Part shown: in pieces, positions 9,940-21,300 of the stretch | Layout: each line of letters opens with the position of its first letter | How positions within the stretch are numbered: the stretch's first letter is position 1 | NCBI GenBank assembly: GCA_018268995.1 | Contig: JAFDVL010000007.1 | Location: 51,381 to 115,380, forward strand | Direction: 5' to 3' | DNA length: 64,000 bases | Source of the DNA: Acidobacteriota bacterium | Lineage (GTDB): Bacteria > Acidobacteriota > Blastocatellia > RBC074 | The notes under the pieces: model-generated | Databases searched by the model: none | Seen by the model: only the letters and a program-made list of their open reading frames with translations | Told to the model about the DNA's origin: nothing | Made by a program: the position numbers and the translations under genes

Positions 9940-10617
9940 TCACTTTTCCCAGGCGTATTTGCCGATCAGTTTCACAAATTGACAACGCCCGTGATCTTCG
10001 GTTTTGAATCCTGTTTTTGTGCGGGTAACGCGCATCAGTTGTTGTTCTTTTTCGGTTCCAACGGGAACCACCAGATGACCGCCAATGTCCAGTTGATTCA
10101 TCAGCGGTTGGGGGATTTCAGGCGATCCGGCAGCAACCAGAATGCCGCGATACGGTGCAAATTCGCTCCAGCCGATAGTGCCATCGAAACATTTGATCGT
10201 GGCGTTAAAAAGCTTCATTGAGGACAACGTCGCAGCTGATTCACGCGCAAGCTGTGCAATGCGTTCAATCGCAAAGACACGCCTGGCGATTTTGGCAAGC
10301 ACCGCAGTTTGATAGCCGGAGCCAGCCCCAATTTCAAGCACACGATCATCTGCGGTCAGTTCCAGCAATTCTGTTTCTTTGGCAACGATAAGTGGTTGCG
10401 AAATTGTCTGATCGCAGGCGATAGGGAGCGCGTGATCATCGTAAGCACGACTGCGTAAGGCTTCTGTGATGAAAAGGTGACGCGGAATTTCAGACATCGC
10501 GGTCAGAACACGTTCATCCCGGATGCCAGCCTTGCGCAACCGCTCAACCATGGCGAGGCGCGCACGCGTGTAAGCATCAAGCGGAGGTTTTGATGGGGGC
10601 AGGGTTGGAGGCATCAT
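9940..10617 (-). CDS. pcm: Protein-L-isoaspartate O-methyltransferase
   Basis: Repairs damaged proteins by S-adenosylmethionine-dependent methylation of L-isoaspartyl residues. Shows the family start (MVERLRKAGIRDERVL), the ISQPLIVA region and the SAM-binding motif LEIGAGSGYQTAVLA. Length 225 residues is normal. The gene begins two bases after the surE stop; surE-pcm pairing is a classic arrangement in many bacteria and supports both calls. Two consecutive ATG codons (10617 and 10614) could serve as start. Confidence 0.95.
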   Translation of the reverse strand: MMPPTLPPSKPPLDAYTRARLAMVERLRKAGIRDERVLTAMSEIPRHLFITEALRSRAYDDHALPIACDQTISQPLIVAKETELLELTADDRVLEIGAGSGYQTAVLAKIARRVFAIERIAQLARESAATLSSMKLFNATIKCFDGTIGWSEFAPYRGILVAAGSPEIPQPLMNQLDIGGHLVVPVGTEKEQQLMRVTRTKTGFKTEDHGRCQFVKLIGKYAWEK

Positions 10618-10619
10618 CG

Positions 10620-11360
10620 TTAGAATTCAGTCCAGCTTCGTAATTGCTCTAACGTTTGGTAGGACGTCAAGTCAGCGCGGAGGGGCGTGATTGCGACAAA
10701 GCCATTTTTGATTGCCGCATAATCACTCGTTGGGTCTTCCTGCCAGACGATTTGATGTTCCCCAATCCACATGTAAGGACGACCGCGCGGATCAATTCCT
10801 TCGTGTATCAAACTGCGTGCGCTTTTGCTGCCCTGTGTTGCCCATTGCACTCCGCGAATTTCTCCTGGAGGCACATTGACGTTCAGCAGAATGCCTTTGG
10901 GCAGGCCTTCGCGTAAGACCTTCGCTGTCACCTTGGCTGCAAATTCAGCGGCGTGAGTGAAATCAAAATTAGATCGCGTTGCCAGGCTCACAGCAATGCC
11001 GGGAAGCCCAAAGACAGAGGCTTCAATCGCTCCGGCAACCGTCCCTGAATAGGTGACATCATCCCCAATATTGGCCCCGTAATTGATGCCGGACACTACA
11101 ATATCCGGTGGGTTCTCAGCCATAATTTTTGCGAGTCCGATAACAACGCAATCGGTCGGTGTTCCATCTACGGCGTAATGACGTTCATCAATGGTTCGCA
11201 GACGTAGCGGACGGGTCAAGGTCAGGGAATGGGCGGAAGCGCTTTGCTCCGAGGCTGGGGCGACCACGGTCACTTCACCGATGGCCCTTAGTGCTTTTGC
11301 CAGCAATGTTAGCCCTTCAGAAAAAATACCATCATCGTTCGTGACTAGAATTCTTGTCAT
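10620..11360 (-). CDS. surE: 5'/3'-nucleotidase SurE
   Basis: Metal-dependent phosphatase acting on nucleoside 5'- or 3'-monophosphates, linked to stationary-phase survival. The N-terminus MTRILVTNDDGIFSEG contains the DD metal-binding pair, SGINYGANIGDD supplies the conserved Asn, and YSGTVAGAIE follows. Length 246 residues is normal. First gene of the surE-pcm pair on the minus strand. Confidence 0.96.
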   Translation of the reverse strand: MTRILVTNDDGIFSEGLTLLAKALRAIGEVTVVAPASEQSASAHSLTLTRPLRLRTIDERHYAVDGTPTDCVVIGLAKIMAENPPDIVVSGINYGANIGDDVTYSGTVAGAIEASVFGLPGIAVSLATRSNFDFTHAAEFAAKVTAKVLREGLPKGILLNVNVPPGEIRGVQWATQGSKSARSLIHEGIDPRGRPYMWIGEHQIVWQEDPTSDYAAIKNGFVAITPLRADLTSYQTLEQLRSWTEF

Positions 11361-11444
11361 ATAAGCTATAAATCGAAACGCTGAGAAGGATGCGAAATCA
11401 TCGCCGAAGCCGTACGCGAAGGCAAGGGGATCAGTATTATCTGC

Positions 11445-11472
11445 TTGACCTGAGAATCATTTCCAATAAACT
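11445..11472 (+). promoter_or_regulatory. Putative promoter of the LURP-one-like gene
   Basis: TTGACC at 11445-11450 and TAAACT at 11467-11472 with a 16-base spacer, placing the start of transcription about 30 bases before the ATG at 11508. Only a sequence match. Confidence 0.35.
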
Positions 11473-11507
11473 TGGCCCGCCTCTGCCCTCAAATTTGGAG
11501 TGATCAC

Positions 11508-12092
11508 ATGAATTATCCGTTACAGCTATCCTTCAAGCTACTTGCTATTGCATCGCAGATTTACCTGACTGATTCAAGCGGCAGACTCCTGTGTTATGTC
11601 AAGCAAAAGCTCTTTAAGCTGAAAGAATCCATTACGGTTTTTGCCGATGAATCACAAACGCAGCCAATGTATCAGATTGATGCTGATCGTGTGTTGGATT
11701 TTTCTGCCAGTTACCATTTCTCCGACCCACAGGGAAATCAATTTGGAGCGATCAAGCGGCAGGGGATGCGTTCTTTGTGGAGCGCGCATTACGACATCTT
11801 TGTTGGCAATATGCCCGGATTTGTGGTGCAGGAAGCGAATCCGTGGGTGAAAGTGCTGGATTCTTTGCTCGGCGAAATCCCTGTGCTTGGGATGTTCACC
11901 GGGTACTTGTTTCACCCGGCCTATGTCGTTACTCGGCCAAATGGTCAGGAAGTGCTGCGGCTGGAAAAACAACCTGCTTTTTTCGAGGGGAAATTTACGA
12001 TGGAGCGAAAGGGAATGCTCAATGAGCACGAAGAGATCTGTGTTTTATTGGGGTTGATGATGGTTGTATTGCTGGAACGCGCTCGCGGATAA
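11508..12092 (+). CDS. LURP-one-related (tubby C-terminal-like) protein
   Basis: A 194-residue protein without signal peptide. The pattern of short strands (LYLTDSSG--L-YVKQK, VLDFSASYHFSD--G--FGAIKRQGMRSLWSAHYDIF) resembles the LURP-one/scramblase-like beta-barrel family, cytoplasmic or membrane-associated in bacteria. A moderately hydrophobic stretch lies near residue 130. Start is ATG 11508, with GGAG nine bases upstream; a TTG at 11472 would overlap the putative -10 element. A strong convergent terminator hairpin follows. Function in bacteria is not established. Confidence 0.72.
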   Translation: MNYPLQLSFKLLAIASQIYLTDSSGRLLCYVKQKLFKLKESITVFADESQTQPMYQIDADRVLDFSASYHFSDPQGNQFGAIKRQGMRSLWSAHYDIFVGNMPGFVVQEANPWVKVLDSLLGEIPVLGMFTGYLFHPAYVVTRPNGQEVLRLEKQPAFFEGKFTMERKGMLNEHEEICVLLGLMMVVLLERARG

Positions 12093-12096
12093 GTAA

Positions 12097-12128
12097 GTTT
12101 GGGGAAGATCAAGTCACCTTCCCCAAAC
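12097..12128. terminator. Bidirectional terminator hairpin
   Basis: Perfect 11-base stem GTTTGGGGAAG (12097-12107) / CTTCCCCAAAC (12118-12128) with a 10-base loop, between two converging genes. No long T tract, so termination strength is uncertain. Confidence 0.65.
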
Positions 12129-12141
12129 CTACGTTCTTTGA

Positions 12142-13491
12142 CTATGTCGTTTCGGTGACTAATCCCGCCAGCCGTTTATCGGCATCACCAAATCGCTCTA
12201 ACTGCACGCCCATCATATCCATCACCGATAAGAAGAGGCTGCACGCCCGGCGATTGTCATTGCCCTTATCCAAATAATCCAGAATGCGCCCTGTTTGTAA
12301 TGCACCACCGGCTTTTCCTGCCAGCACGATGGGAAGTTGGTCTGCGCCATGTGCATCGCCATCAAATAAGCTGGAGGCAAACATCAAGAGTGAATTATCA
12401 AGCAGAGAAGTGCCACCTTCATCAATTGCCTTCATTCGTTCGACGAGATAGGTGAATTGTTGCGTGTGGAATTGATTGGTCTTGAGGTACATCGCCTCCA
12501 ACTCTGGAGCTTTTCCATTGTGAGTTAGATCAAGATGCAACGCACCACGGACACCTTCGATAAACCTGAAGTTCATCTGCGAAAGATCATTGTTCAGCAT
12601 CAGCGTCACCAGGCGAGTTTTATCCATCTGAAACGCTAGCACAATCAAATCCAGCATGAGTTTCATGTGCTCTGGGACGTTCTGTGGAAGCTGATCCCCT
12701 GGTCGCGGAATGTTTGACTGTTTGAGCGTTGGACGCCAGCCTTCAAGGCGTTCTTCCTTGGCTGCATGATCAATTCGTTTTTCGATGTCGCGAATAGATT
12801 CAAGGTACTCGTCCAGCTTTTTCCGATCACTTGTGCTGACCTTTGGGTGCAACGAGTTTGCTTCTGACAGCACCGCATCCAGAATGCTGCGATCAATCTG
12901 GCGGCCTTTGCCATCTCCCACGAGTTGATCGAACGTCCGCGAAGGGTATATCTCCTTCGTCGCGGGTTTGTTTGGCGACACCCACGAAATATTCGAACCA
13001 TAGATCATCGAAAGGCCATCTTCCAGCCGCAACTCATTCGGTTCTATTCCCAGAGCAAGGCTTGGGACTGCCGTCCGGCTGCCGATGCGCTGCGCCAGCA
13101 CTTGATCGAACGATGTCCCGACGCGGATTTCTTTGGGATCAAGACTGACAAGTGCGCCGGAAAGCAGATTCATTCGACCCAGATGTGGACTGGTCGAGGT
13201 AAAAGCCTTTTGGTGGTATAGGCCACGCAGGAAGACCAAGTCTTCTCGAATGGAAGTGAGTGGTTTTGCAGCAGGCCCGAATTCCATGCTTGCGCCTGTG
13301 CCCTTGGCCCACCAATGAATCGGTTCGACTCCATTGGAAAAATAAATATGTGCAAATCGAAGAGGTGGCTTGTTCGCCTTGGCGTTGTTCCCCTGTGCAA
13401 GAAGCGGCAGCGATTCCATCCAGGGTAAGGCAAGGGCAACGCCTGCACCGCGTAAAAAGTGACGGCGCGATAATTGGTTTTTATTTGTCAT
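12142..13491 (-). CDS. DUF1552 family protein with Tat signal
   Basis: A 449-residue DUF1552 protein. The N-terminus [20 protein letters not shown] is a twin-arginine-like export signal followed by the usual [12 protein letters not shown] start of the mature protein. The body contains the family features [17 protein letters not shown] and [24 protein letters not shown], reminiscent of the DUF1501/sulfatase-like fold. In Planctomycetes and Acidobacteria this gene almost always follows a DUF1592 cytochrome gene, as here, where it overlaps it by four bases (ATGA) and has its own AAGGAG site. Probably exported together and acting as a pair, but the reaction is unknown. Confidence 0.9.
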   Translation of the reverse strand: MTNKNQLSRRHFLRGAGVALALPWMESLPLLAQGNNAKANKPPLRFAHIYFSNGVEPIHWWAKGTGASMEFGPAAKPLTSIREDLVFLRGLYHQKAFTSTSPHLGRMNLLSGALVSLDPKEIRVGTSFDQVLAQRIGSRTAVPSLALGIEPNELRLEDGLSMIYGSNISWVSPNKPATKEIYPSRTFDQLVGDGKGRQIDRSILDAVLSEANSLHPKVSTSDRKKLDEYLESIRDIEKRIDHAAKEERLEGWRPTLKQSNIPRPGDQLPQNVPEHMKLMLDLIVLAFQMDKTRLVTLMLNNDLSQMNFRFIEGVRGALHLDLTHNGKAPELEAMYLKTNQFHTQQFTYLVERMKAIDEGGTSLLDNSLLMFASSLFDGDAHGADQLPIVLAGKAGGALQTGRILDYLDKGNDNRRACSLFLSVMDMMGVQLERFGDADKRLAGLVTETT

Positions 13492-16400
13492 TGTCGAACT
13501 CCTTGGTGGAATTTATTCTCTTTTGTGTTAGCTGCGATTTTGGTTGTGTTATTCGTCGTCGGATTTTCTTCCTTTCCGAGACGATTGCGAAACTGCTTGC
13601 TGGTTGCAATTTCGGCTGCGAGCTGAGCGAAAGTTGCGTTGCTGCCTGCACTCACCATTCGATCAATCAACAATTGATCTGATGCAAGAACCGTGCGTCC
13701 AAGCGCATAGCCAACCAGTTTGTAAGAAAGTGTTTTGCGAACCTGCGGCTCTTTGTACTTCAAATACTTGAGCAATCCATCTATGCCCGCGATTTCTGTT
13801 TTGTCTGTCAGAACTCCTGAATCTTCAATTGCATTTCCATCGGCATATTTCTCTCGCCAGCGACCTGTCGAATCATAACGTTCCAGCGAAAAACCGAGCG
13901 GGTCAATGCGGGTGTGACAGTTGGCACACGCCACGTTGCGCTTATGTTGTTCAAGTTTGGCCTTCAACGATAACCCTCCAAAAAGCTTGTCATCTGCGGG
14001 CAGCGAGCCAGCGTCAGCGGGCGGCGGCGGAACGGGGGTGCCGAGGATACGGCGTAAAATCCAGTCTCCACGTTTGACAGGGCTGGTGCGAAGTGGAGCC
14101 GAGGTTGCTGTGAGTACCGCACCCAATCGGAGCAGTCCACCACGATGGAATGTATTTGCTCCTTCTACAAACTCACTCTGATCTTTGGCCTTGATCTCTT
14201 TTTTTACTCCATAAAATTGAGCCAAGTCTTTATTGAGGAAGGTGTAATCTGCAAACAGAATTTCATTGATGGGCCGATTTTTGCGGATCACATGCTCGAA
14301 GAAAGAAACGGCTTCATCGTACATGGCTTCTTTGACATCATCTGTAAATTCAGCGTATCGGCTGGTATCAACTCCCTTGTGCTGATCGAAATGATAAAAG
14401 CCAAGCCATTGGCCGAAAAATTCTGTTGCCATCCGACGGGCTTTGGGATCAACCACCATTCGCTGAACTTGCTTTTGAATGCCAGCCCTTTCAGTCAATT
14501 CGCCAGCTGTAGCGGCACGGCGCAATTCGTCATCCGGGATTGAAGCCCAGAGGAAAAAGCTTAAGCGACTAGCCATCTCCCAATTTGAAAGAGGCTTCAG
14601 CTCAGCAGGATTGTACGAGACTGTTTTGACGGGGGAAGAATCCGCTACCTGCTCAACACGGTAAAGGAATTGTGGTGCAACCAGAATACGGGCAATTAGC
14701 GATTGAATCGCTTTCCGATGATCCTTTTCGGCAGTAAAGGCCGTCTCATAGAAGCCGCGCAAATTTTGCTTTTCTTTTTCCGACAAGGGCCGCCGCCAGG
14801 CGCGGCTGGCAAATTCAATGCAATCCTTAATGTGGCCAGGGCGCGCAACAACTTCTGCTGCCATCACTGCCTTGTATTCATTGCGCAAAGGAGTCACAAA
14901 TTTGCGCATCTCTGCTGGCAATGCTTCAATTTGTGTATTGTCCAGGTCCGCAATGCCTTTGCCCTTGAGGTCATAGTTGAAATGCTTGGCCAATAAGCGC
15001 AAATAATTATCGTGATACTCAAATGATGAGTACAAATCGTTCCATGCCTGATTGAGTTTTGTTCGCGCTGCCGGATCAAGCAGATTATCAACCACGAAAC
15101 GGTCATCGCGGATGTATTTGATCTTCTGCACGAATTCATCATGTTCCGGGACGTTGTATGTGTTGTCGAACGGGTTAGGCACCGGGTCTTTGTCCGCTGG
15201 AGTCGGTTCGCCGTGGGAGTTGGGGGGCATAAGTGATGCATACTCCATCACGCCCGCTCGGAAGGCCTGATATGCCGGGCTTTTCATATCTCCAATCAAT
15301 GCGCGTGTTGGTTGTCCTCTGGTTACTCCATCAGCCCGGTCAGAAATGAGAATTCGCACAACCTGATCCCGATTTTTGCCAATTTCCGCGTCAACCTGTA
15401 GGTTCATGGTGAAACGGCCTTCTGGCATTGGAATTTCAAACATGATCGAACCTTCTGACGCAAAATCATTTGGCCCAATTGGCGTGCCGTCAGGACTGGT
15501 CCCAAAATTTAACCGCTGGCGCGTTTCCTCGCTCACCAACTCTTTCAGGGTCTTCCTTTCACCCGGCGGCAAAACGCCGCGTCGCAAATTGGCTGCGGCC
15601 TGCGCCTCTTCTGCCAGCACAACGACGGATTCCCCCGCCTTAACCTGTTGACGCTGGGCAATGGGGCGGAAGCCAACGGTAAGATTGCGCCAAATGACCA
15701 CAGGCTTATCGCCCATTGCGGGATTGACGGTCGAGACATTGAAATAAATTTTGGCTGGGCCTTCTTGCACCGGGCCACGTCCCCCGCCTCTGACATAGGC
15801 GAAACGATGGGTTGGTTTGACGTTTAGGGTACGGTCACTAAATTCGAGCGGGCTTTCATCGCCTGCTCCCCCTGCTGCCAGATCGCCTCGTGCAAAAAGC
15901 CAGCTTGGCCAGGTAATCAAAAATTTCTGAATCTCGTCACAGTTTGAGCGCACAGATGCAGCTACGGTTTTATTGCCAGCATCAGGCGCGGGAAGTTTCC
16001 GCCAACGTGAAACTACTTCAGAAGTCGGATAGCCCAGCCCGTTTTTATTCATCACTGTCCAGATATGCTGAGCAAAGCGGGGTGTGATGCCTTCTCGATT
16101 TGCCAATTCTTTGAGCGTGACAGTGTGTTCACCTAATGCAACGCGATTTTTATATTGCCACGCAACAAATAATGCCTTGCCGTATTTTTCAATTCCAAAT
16201 GGTCTGCCGCCCTCGCCTGAAACGGTGCGAAAGCCGTTGGCAGCATAAATATCCTTGATTCGAGTAATGGCAGAGAGTTCAAATCCTGATTGTCCGGGAT
16301 GCGTAAAGAATGTAAGCGGGCCAGCGCCGATCACAGCGTGGTTGGCAATGATTTTGGCGGCTGCCAAATACCGTTCCAGATTGGCGTCCTGCATGAATTG

Positions 16401-16979
16401 CACATCACCAAAATTCGTGAATCCTTCGCCACCAACGGAATCGCTGGTTGAATCAATCCCGGAGTTGATTTCGACGCTGGTCAGGTCTTTGATCGCGTAA
16501 GCATATTCACCACTGGTGAGCCGTCGAACTGTAACTTTGCCAGGGTCACCATCAAATTTTGTGGCATATGCCTTGAGTTCTCCCTGAATCCAGGAAACGA
16601 CCTGCGTTCGCTCTTCGTCAGAGGGCTGTGGCATTGCCTTTGGTGGCATCGTTTTTTGTTCAAGCACTGTTGCAACTTTTTCCCATTGCTGGAATCCCTC
16701 ACCGATAGATGGTTGCGCCAGCATCTTCTCAAGATTCACTCCCGCCTTTGCCGCTGTACCGCTGTGGCACATCACACAATATTTATCGAGGGTTTCTTTT
16801 GCCGCCGCTGCAACAGGCTTAACCACAAGTGGATTAGGGCCTGTGCTGATGGCACGAGTTTTTCCCACGATGCTCATGACGACGACACAAGTCACGACCA
16901 CAATTGCAACTTTCCAGCTCCGAGCTGACTTCAATGGCTCGGTCTTACGAGAGACTCTCATGTTGTTATCGAACCTCAT
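13488..16979 (-). CDS. Multidomain planctomycete-type cytochrome (DUF1587/1592/1595/1588/1585)
   Basis: A 1163-residue exported protein anchored by a hydrophobic segment at about residues 23-45. A cytochrome-c-like region follows with one haem-binding CVMCH near residue 70 (the planctomycete PSCyt type). Then come DUF1587 ([17 protein letters not shown]), a long insert, DUF1595 ([18 protein letters not shown]), DUF1592 ([18 protein letters not shown]), DUF1588 ([18 protein letters not shown]) with a second haem motif CANCH, and C-terminal DUF1585 ([15 protein letters not shown]). It is a putative extracellular redox or polymer-degrading enzyme, but no biochemical role is established. Start ATG 16979 has GAGG upstream. 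The stop overlaps the DUF1552 start. Confidence 0.92.
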   Translation of the reverse strand: MRFDNNMRVSRKTEPLKSARSWKVAIVVVTCVVVMSIVGKTRAISTGPNPLVVKPVAAAAKETLDKYCVMCHSGTAAKAGVNLEKMLAQPSIGEGFQQWEKVATVLEQKTMPPKAMPQPSDEERTQVVSWIQGELKAYATKFDGDPGKVTVRRLTSGEYAYAIKDLTSVEINSGIDSTSDSVGGEGFTNFGDVQFMQDANLERYLAAAKIIANHAVIGAGPLTFFTHPGQSGFELSAITRIKDIYAANGFRTVSGEGGRPFGIEKYGKALFVAWQYKNRVALGEHTVTLKELANREGITPRFAQHIWTVMNKNGLGYPTSEVVSRWRKLPAPDAGNKTVAASVRSNCDEIQKFLITWPSWLFARGDLAAGGAGDESPLEFSDRTLNVKPTHRFAYVRGGGRGPVQEGPAKIYFNVSTVNPAMGDKPVVIWRNLTVGFRPIAQRQQVKAGESVVVLAEEAQAAANLRRGVLPPGERKTLKELVSEETRQRLNFGTSPDGTPIGPNDFASEGSIMFEIPMPEGRFTMNLQVDAEIGKNRDQVVRILISDRADGVTRGQPTRALIGDMKSPAYQAFRAGVMEYASLMPPNSHGEPTPADKDPVPNPFDNTYNVPEHDEFVQKIKYIRDDRFVVDNLLDPAARTKLNQAWNDLYSSFEYHDNYLRLLAKHFNYDLKGKGIADLDNTQIEALPAEMRKFVTPLRNEYKAVMAAEVVARPGHIKDCIEFASRAWRRPLSEKEKQNLRGFYETAFTAEKDHRKAIQSLIARILVAPQFLYRVEQVADSSPVKTVSYNPAELKPLSNWEMASRLSFFLWASIPDDELRRAATAGELTERAGIQKQVQRMVVDPKARRMATEFFGQWLGFYHFDQHKGVDTSRYAEFTDDVKEAMYDEAVSFFEHVIRKNRPINEILFADYTFLNKDLAQFYGVKKEIKAKDQSEFVEGANTFHRGGLLRLGAVLTATSAPLRTSPVKRGDWILRRILGTPVPPPPADAGSLPADDKLFGGLSLKAKLEQHKRNVACANCHTRIDPLGFSLERYDSTGRWREKYADGNAIEDSGVLTDKTEIAGIDGLLKYLKYKEPQVRKTLSYKLVGYALGRTVLASDQLLIDRMVSAGSNATFAQLAAEIATSKQFRNRLGKEENPTTNNTTKIAANTKENKFHQGVRQ

Positions 16980-17145
16980 TTTAAATGCCTCGCCTAAAAG
17001 GCAATTTTGGAATGTCGTAGCTCAGAATCAAGAACCTGATTCCGGCTTGATCAGTAAATGATCGAGAAGAAAGTTGATTTTGCGCCCGTAAACCGTTGCA
17101 GTCAACGAGAAATCGAATACGAGCACTTCAGAAAATCTGACTTTT

Positions 17146-18387
17146 TCAAATCTTTGACTCCGTCCCTAAAGCACCGTATTTCCTTAACTCCGGCCAGCAA
17201 ATGGCGACAAGTAAAACGACAACCAGCGTCCCAATGCCCCCTGAGACGACAGAAGCGGTCGTGCCAAAGTATTCAGCCACCAACCCCGATTCATAGCCCC
17301 CAAGTTCGTTGGAAGTGCCAATGAAGAGGCTATTCACGGCAGAGACTCGTCCACGCATTTCATCTGGCGTCAGCAGTTGTACCAGCGTGTGGCGAATGAT
17401 GACGCTGATGCTGTCAAACGCGCCAAGCAACATGAGCATCAACATCGAAAGCCAAAACTGACGGGAAAGCCCAAAGACAATCGTGGCTAAGCCGAAACCG
17501 ATGACTCCCAGCAAGAGCGTTCGTCCTGCTTTTTGGATTGGCGGGCGATGCGTTATTGTGAACGCCATCAGAACTGCACCGAGGGAAGGCGCTGCGCGAA
17601 GCCACCCAAGCCCTTTGGGTCCCACCTGCAAAATATCTTTGGCAAAGATCGGAAGCAGTGTTACTGCGCCGCCCAGCAAAACGGCAAACAAATCCAGAGT
17701 GATAGAGGCCACAATTACTTTGGTTCGCCAAACGAATTTGAGTCCGACTAACAAGCCTTGTAAATGGATTGGCTCACGGTGCTCTTGTGGCTTTTGCACC
17801 TGGATGCCAGTGAGCAATACGATATACGTGATCATTGCCACTGCGGTTACTAAATAAACTAAGGTCGGGTTCCCATAAAACCCAATCATGAGGCCACCTA
17901 GCGCCGGGCCGGTAATCGTCGCAATTTCAAACGAATTGCTTCCCCAGGCGACCGCATTGGCAAAGATTTCTCGCGGAACGATCTGCGTAACAAAGGCTGA
18001 GCGGGCGGGAGCCTGAAAGGCTCTTGCCAGACCATTCAAAAACAAACACAAGTAAATCAGTGAAATGGAGCCTTTGGTGATTGAGACCCACAACATCACG
18101 ATGGATGCGACTGTCGTCAGCGACAGCGTGCTAAGCATGATGATTTTGCGGCTGTAGCGATCAGCAACCTGACCGGCAGGCAGGGTAAACAGGAGTATTG
18201 GAAGGTATTGAACCAGGCCGATGTTTCCAAGTTTCAATGCCGACCCTGTCCGTTCGTAAATCTCCCACCCGACAGCCATTGTAAGCATTTGATGCCCCAG
18301 GATGCCAAGCAAATTACCTGCAAAATAGCGGCGGTAATTGGCAATCTGAAAAACGGCATATGGGCCGGGCGAAGCAGATGGTGTCAT
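17146..18387 (-). CDS. Major facilitator superfamily exporter (MFS_3/enterobactin-exporter-like)
   Basis: Twelve-segment MFS transporter of 413 residues, closest in style to the EntS-like MFS_3 group. Visible are the loop-2 motif GQVADRYSRKIIM, an acidic GPALGGLMIGF segment and the second-half loop DEMRGRVSAVNSLF. Such proteins export small molecules; the substrate is not inferable. The start codon overlaps the stop of the Rad50-like gene by four bases and has GGGAG upstream, so the two are likely translated from one message even though they have no obvious functional link. Confidence 0.88.
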   Translation of the reverse strand: MTPSASPGPYAVFQIANYRRYFAGNLLGILGHQMLTMAVGWEIYERTGSALKLGNIGLVQYLPILLFTLPAGQVADRYSRKIIMLSTLSLTTVASIVMLWVSITKGSISLIYLCLFLNGLARAFQAPARSAFVTQIVPREIFANAVAWGSNSFEIATITGPALGGLMIGFYGNPTLVYLVTAVAMITYIVLLTGIQVQKPQEHREPIHLQGLLVGLKFVWRTKVIVASITLDLFAVLLGGAVTLLPIFAKDILQVGPKGLGWLRAAPSLGAVLMAFTITHRPPIQKAGRTLLLGVIGFGLATIVFGLSRQFWLSMLMLMLLGAFDSISVIIRHTLVQLLTPDEMRGRVSAVNSLFIGTSNELGGYESGLVAEYFGTTASVVSGGIGTLVVVLLVAICWPELRKYGALGTESKI

Positions 18388-21300
18388 CCACGTTCTCCCA
18401 GTGTAATTACCTGATCGGTGAAGTTTTCAAAGCTATCGTCGTGGCTAATTACAAATAATTGTCGGAAGCCCGTTACCCGGCCAATTTGCTGTGCCAGATT
18501 CCGCCGCCGATCTTCATCCATATTTGTGGTCGGCTCATCAAAAAATGCCAGGCTGAGATTGTCAGAAAATTCCTTGAGTAAGGCTAAGCGAACTGAAAGT
18601 GCTGCCGCCATTTGCTCGCCGCCCGAAAGATTCGTAAAAGGGCGCGAAAAGCCGCGTTCTTCCAGCGTGATTTCGTAATCGTTACTCCATTTTAAAGTCA
18701 CGTCGTAGCGACCAGTAATTTCCCGATAGAGTTGATTGGCTTCAATCGAAACGGAATGTAAATAGGCTTCCGTGATGTACGGCGCAGCCTTTTGCAGGGT
18801 GTCTCGTATAAATTCTGTTGCTTCTCGCAATCTTGAGAGCCTGTCATTGGTGGCTGAATCCAACCGCATTTTTTCGCGCACTTCGTTCAGATACGCTAAT
18901 TGCGTTTGTAGCTTTTCGTTCTGTTCGCGCAAATGTTCCTGTTGCGTGGTGAGTTGTGTGATGCGTTCGCGCAGTTGATTGAACAAGGCAAAAACTCGTC
19001 CATGTTCATCCGAGTCGTATTTTTCCTCCCAGGCTACCAGTTGAGCTGTTTCCGCATTGATCTGGGATTCAGTCGCCGCCAGTTCCTTTGCCAAAGATTT
19101 TGCTTCGGCCTCACGTGCAATGGCGGTTCCTGCGATTTTTTCATTGGCAATATACGCCTGATAAGCCTGCTCGCAAGTCGAACGCAGGGCGAGGACTTCC
19201 GCTAGTGCAACATCGAGATTGGCAAACTCCTGCAATTCCTTGCTTGTCTGGTCAAATTGCATTGAGATTTCCTGTGTTCGTTGTGCGGCTTTCTGCAGTG
19301 CGCTGAGCCACTCGGCTTCTCGACTGACAATTTGATTAAGCATCGCTGCACGGCTGCGAGGATCACCAATTGTTTGCAACCTGGTTTCTATGGTTGCGAG
19401 TTGGGCTGTTATGTCTTGGAGCGCCCCAAGCTTTTGTGCGAGTCCTTCACGATCCGCACGTTTTCGCTCCCCCTCTGCTTTGATAGTCTGAAATTCTCGC
19501 AGCAGCACCTCAGCTTGCTTGAGTTTCGTTTGGGCATCGCGGGCTTGTCGTAGCCTCGCCTCAACCTCCTGCCTTTGTTGCTGTAGTTGTCTGGCTTGTG
19601 TTTCGTGCGAATTGGCCGTAGCAGGCGATTCCGACTCAAGCTTTTGGACAATTCCTTTTTGTTTTAATAACCGGTCTTGGATGGCACTTAGCTCTTCCTG
19701 TAGCTGAGGTAACCGTTTCGTTTCGGCCTCGGCCACCCGCAGGTTTTTACCTTCGGCGGCAAGCTTGAGCGTTGTGGTTTCCAGTCTGGCAATTTCCTGG
19801 CGGCGCGCTTCCAACCCTGATTTAAAGCGCTTGTCGAGCGATTCGCCGGGTTTTAGGTTGAGACAGCGTTCAGTCAGCAGTGGACAAACTCCACCACTTT
19901 CAAGCGCTGCAATCATCTCAGTGTCGCGCGCGACCTCTGCTCGTAGATTGGCCAATCGCTGCGTTTGTTTATGTAGCTCGGTTTCGATAGTGATCAGCTG
20001 GGCGGCTTGCTTGCTAAGAGGTTGAAGTCGTGAAATTTCGTTCGAGACCTTCGCGTGTTCAGCTTGTAATCTGCCCACTTCGTTCTTCGCCTGGGCGATC
20101 TGGTCGCGTTTGATCTGAACACTCTGGCGTGCAACTTCTACCTGCGTCAATTGGTCGGTCAAAGTCCGAAATTCTTTTTCGAGTGATTCAACTTGCTCCG
20201 CTTCATGGCGATAGTTTTCTGATTCTTTAATTTGCGCTTTGATTTCGGAAAACCGCAGCCTCAAATGTTCTAATTCTCGATCTAACGTATCGGCAGCTTG
20301 TTGTAGCCCCTGCACCTGGCCACGACTCTCGCGTAATTCGCTGACTTGCTTCTCTAGCGATACCTGCTCCTGAACACGATCAGCCAACTTTGTGATTTCT
20401 TGCCGGGACTGTTTTATCTCATTGAGCCGTTCATTGGCGCTTTGAACTTGAACCTTGGCGGTGAGCAGTTCTTGCTCAATTTTGTTGGCTTTGATGCGTA
20501 TCTGATCGCGGAGTGTTCGTTGCTTTTCATATTCTGTCAGACGCTGAGACGCTGATTGATATTGCTCATAGCCGATGCATGATTGTCGCAGAATATCTGC
20601 TGCCTGTCGTGCTTGCTCTGCGGCTTCACTCGCGGTCGAAAGGTTTCCTCGCACCAATTGAAGTTTGATATTTGTTCGTTCAACGATGCCGCGTTGTTTG
20701 GAAATTTGTTCGGCTAACTCCGTATAAGCCCGTGCACGTTGTTCTGCTTGCTGACATTCATGAAAAACGAGAGCTAGTTGCTGTTCCAGCGAATGCAGGC
20801 GTGAGGATACCTCATCGCCCTGCTTTCTGATTTCGTCGTAAGCTTTTAATTCGCCTTCAGCCTCAGCGATTTTTCGGTCAATTTCTGTGATGCGTTGCTG
20901 AAGATGTTTTTGTGTGTCTTTTAAATTGTCTGATGCCTGCCGATATTCTTCAACCTGTAAAATTTGATCGAAGGTTTTTTTACGATGCCCTGGCGGTTGA
21001 GAAAAGTCGGCAGTGAATGTGCCTTGTGGGACACCAATTGTGGTCTTATAAAGTGTGGAGAGGTCTGTTGTCGGCTCGACGCCAATATGTTGCTTCAGCC
21101 AGCCGACCACCTGATTTTTTTGCTCAACCAGTTTGACCTTCGTATCCAAATCGAAGACATAGTATCCACCGCCCGTATCTCGATGAACTAAATATTCCCG
21201 ATCATCAATATTTGAGCGGAAGCTAATATCTACCTGACCACGCTTGGCACCACGGCGCACAAAATCATCGCGATTGTACTCAAGATGATCAAATAACGCC

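Noticed and set aside
13260..13682. 140-residue plus-strand frame
   Set aside because: Antisense to the DUF1552/DUF1592 junction, with no start site or domain.
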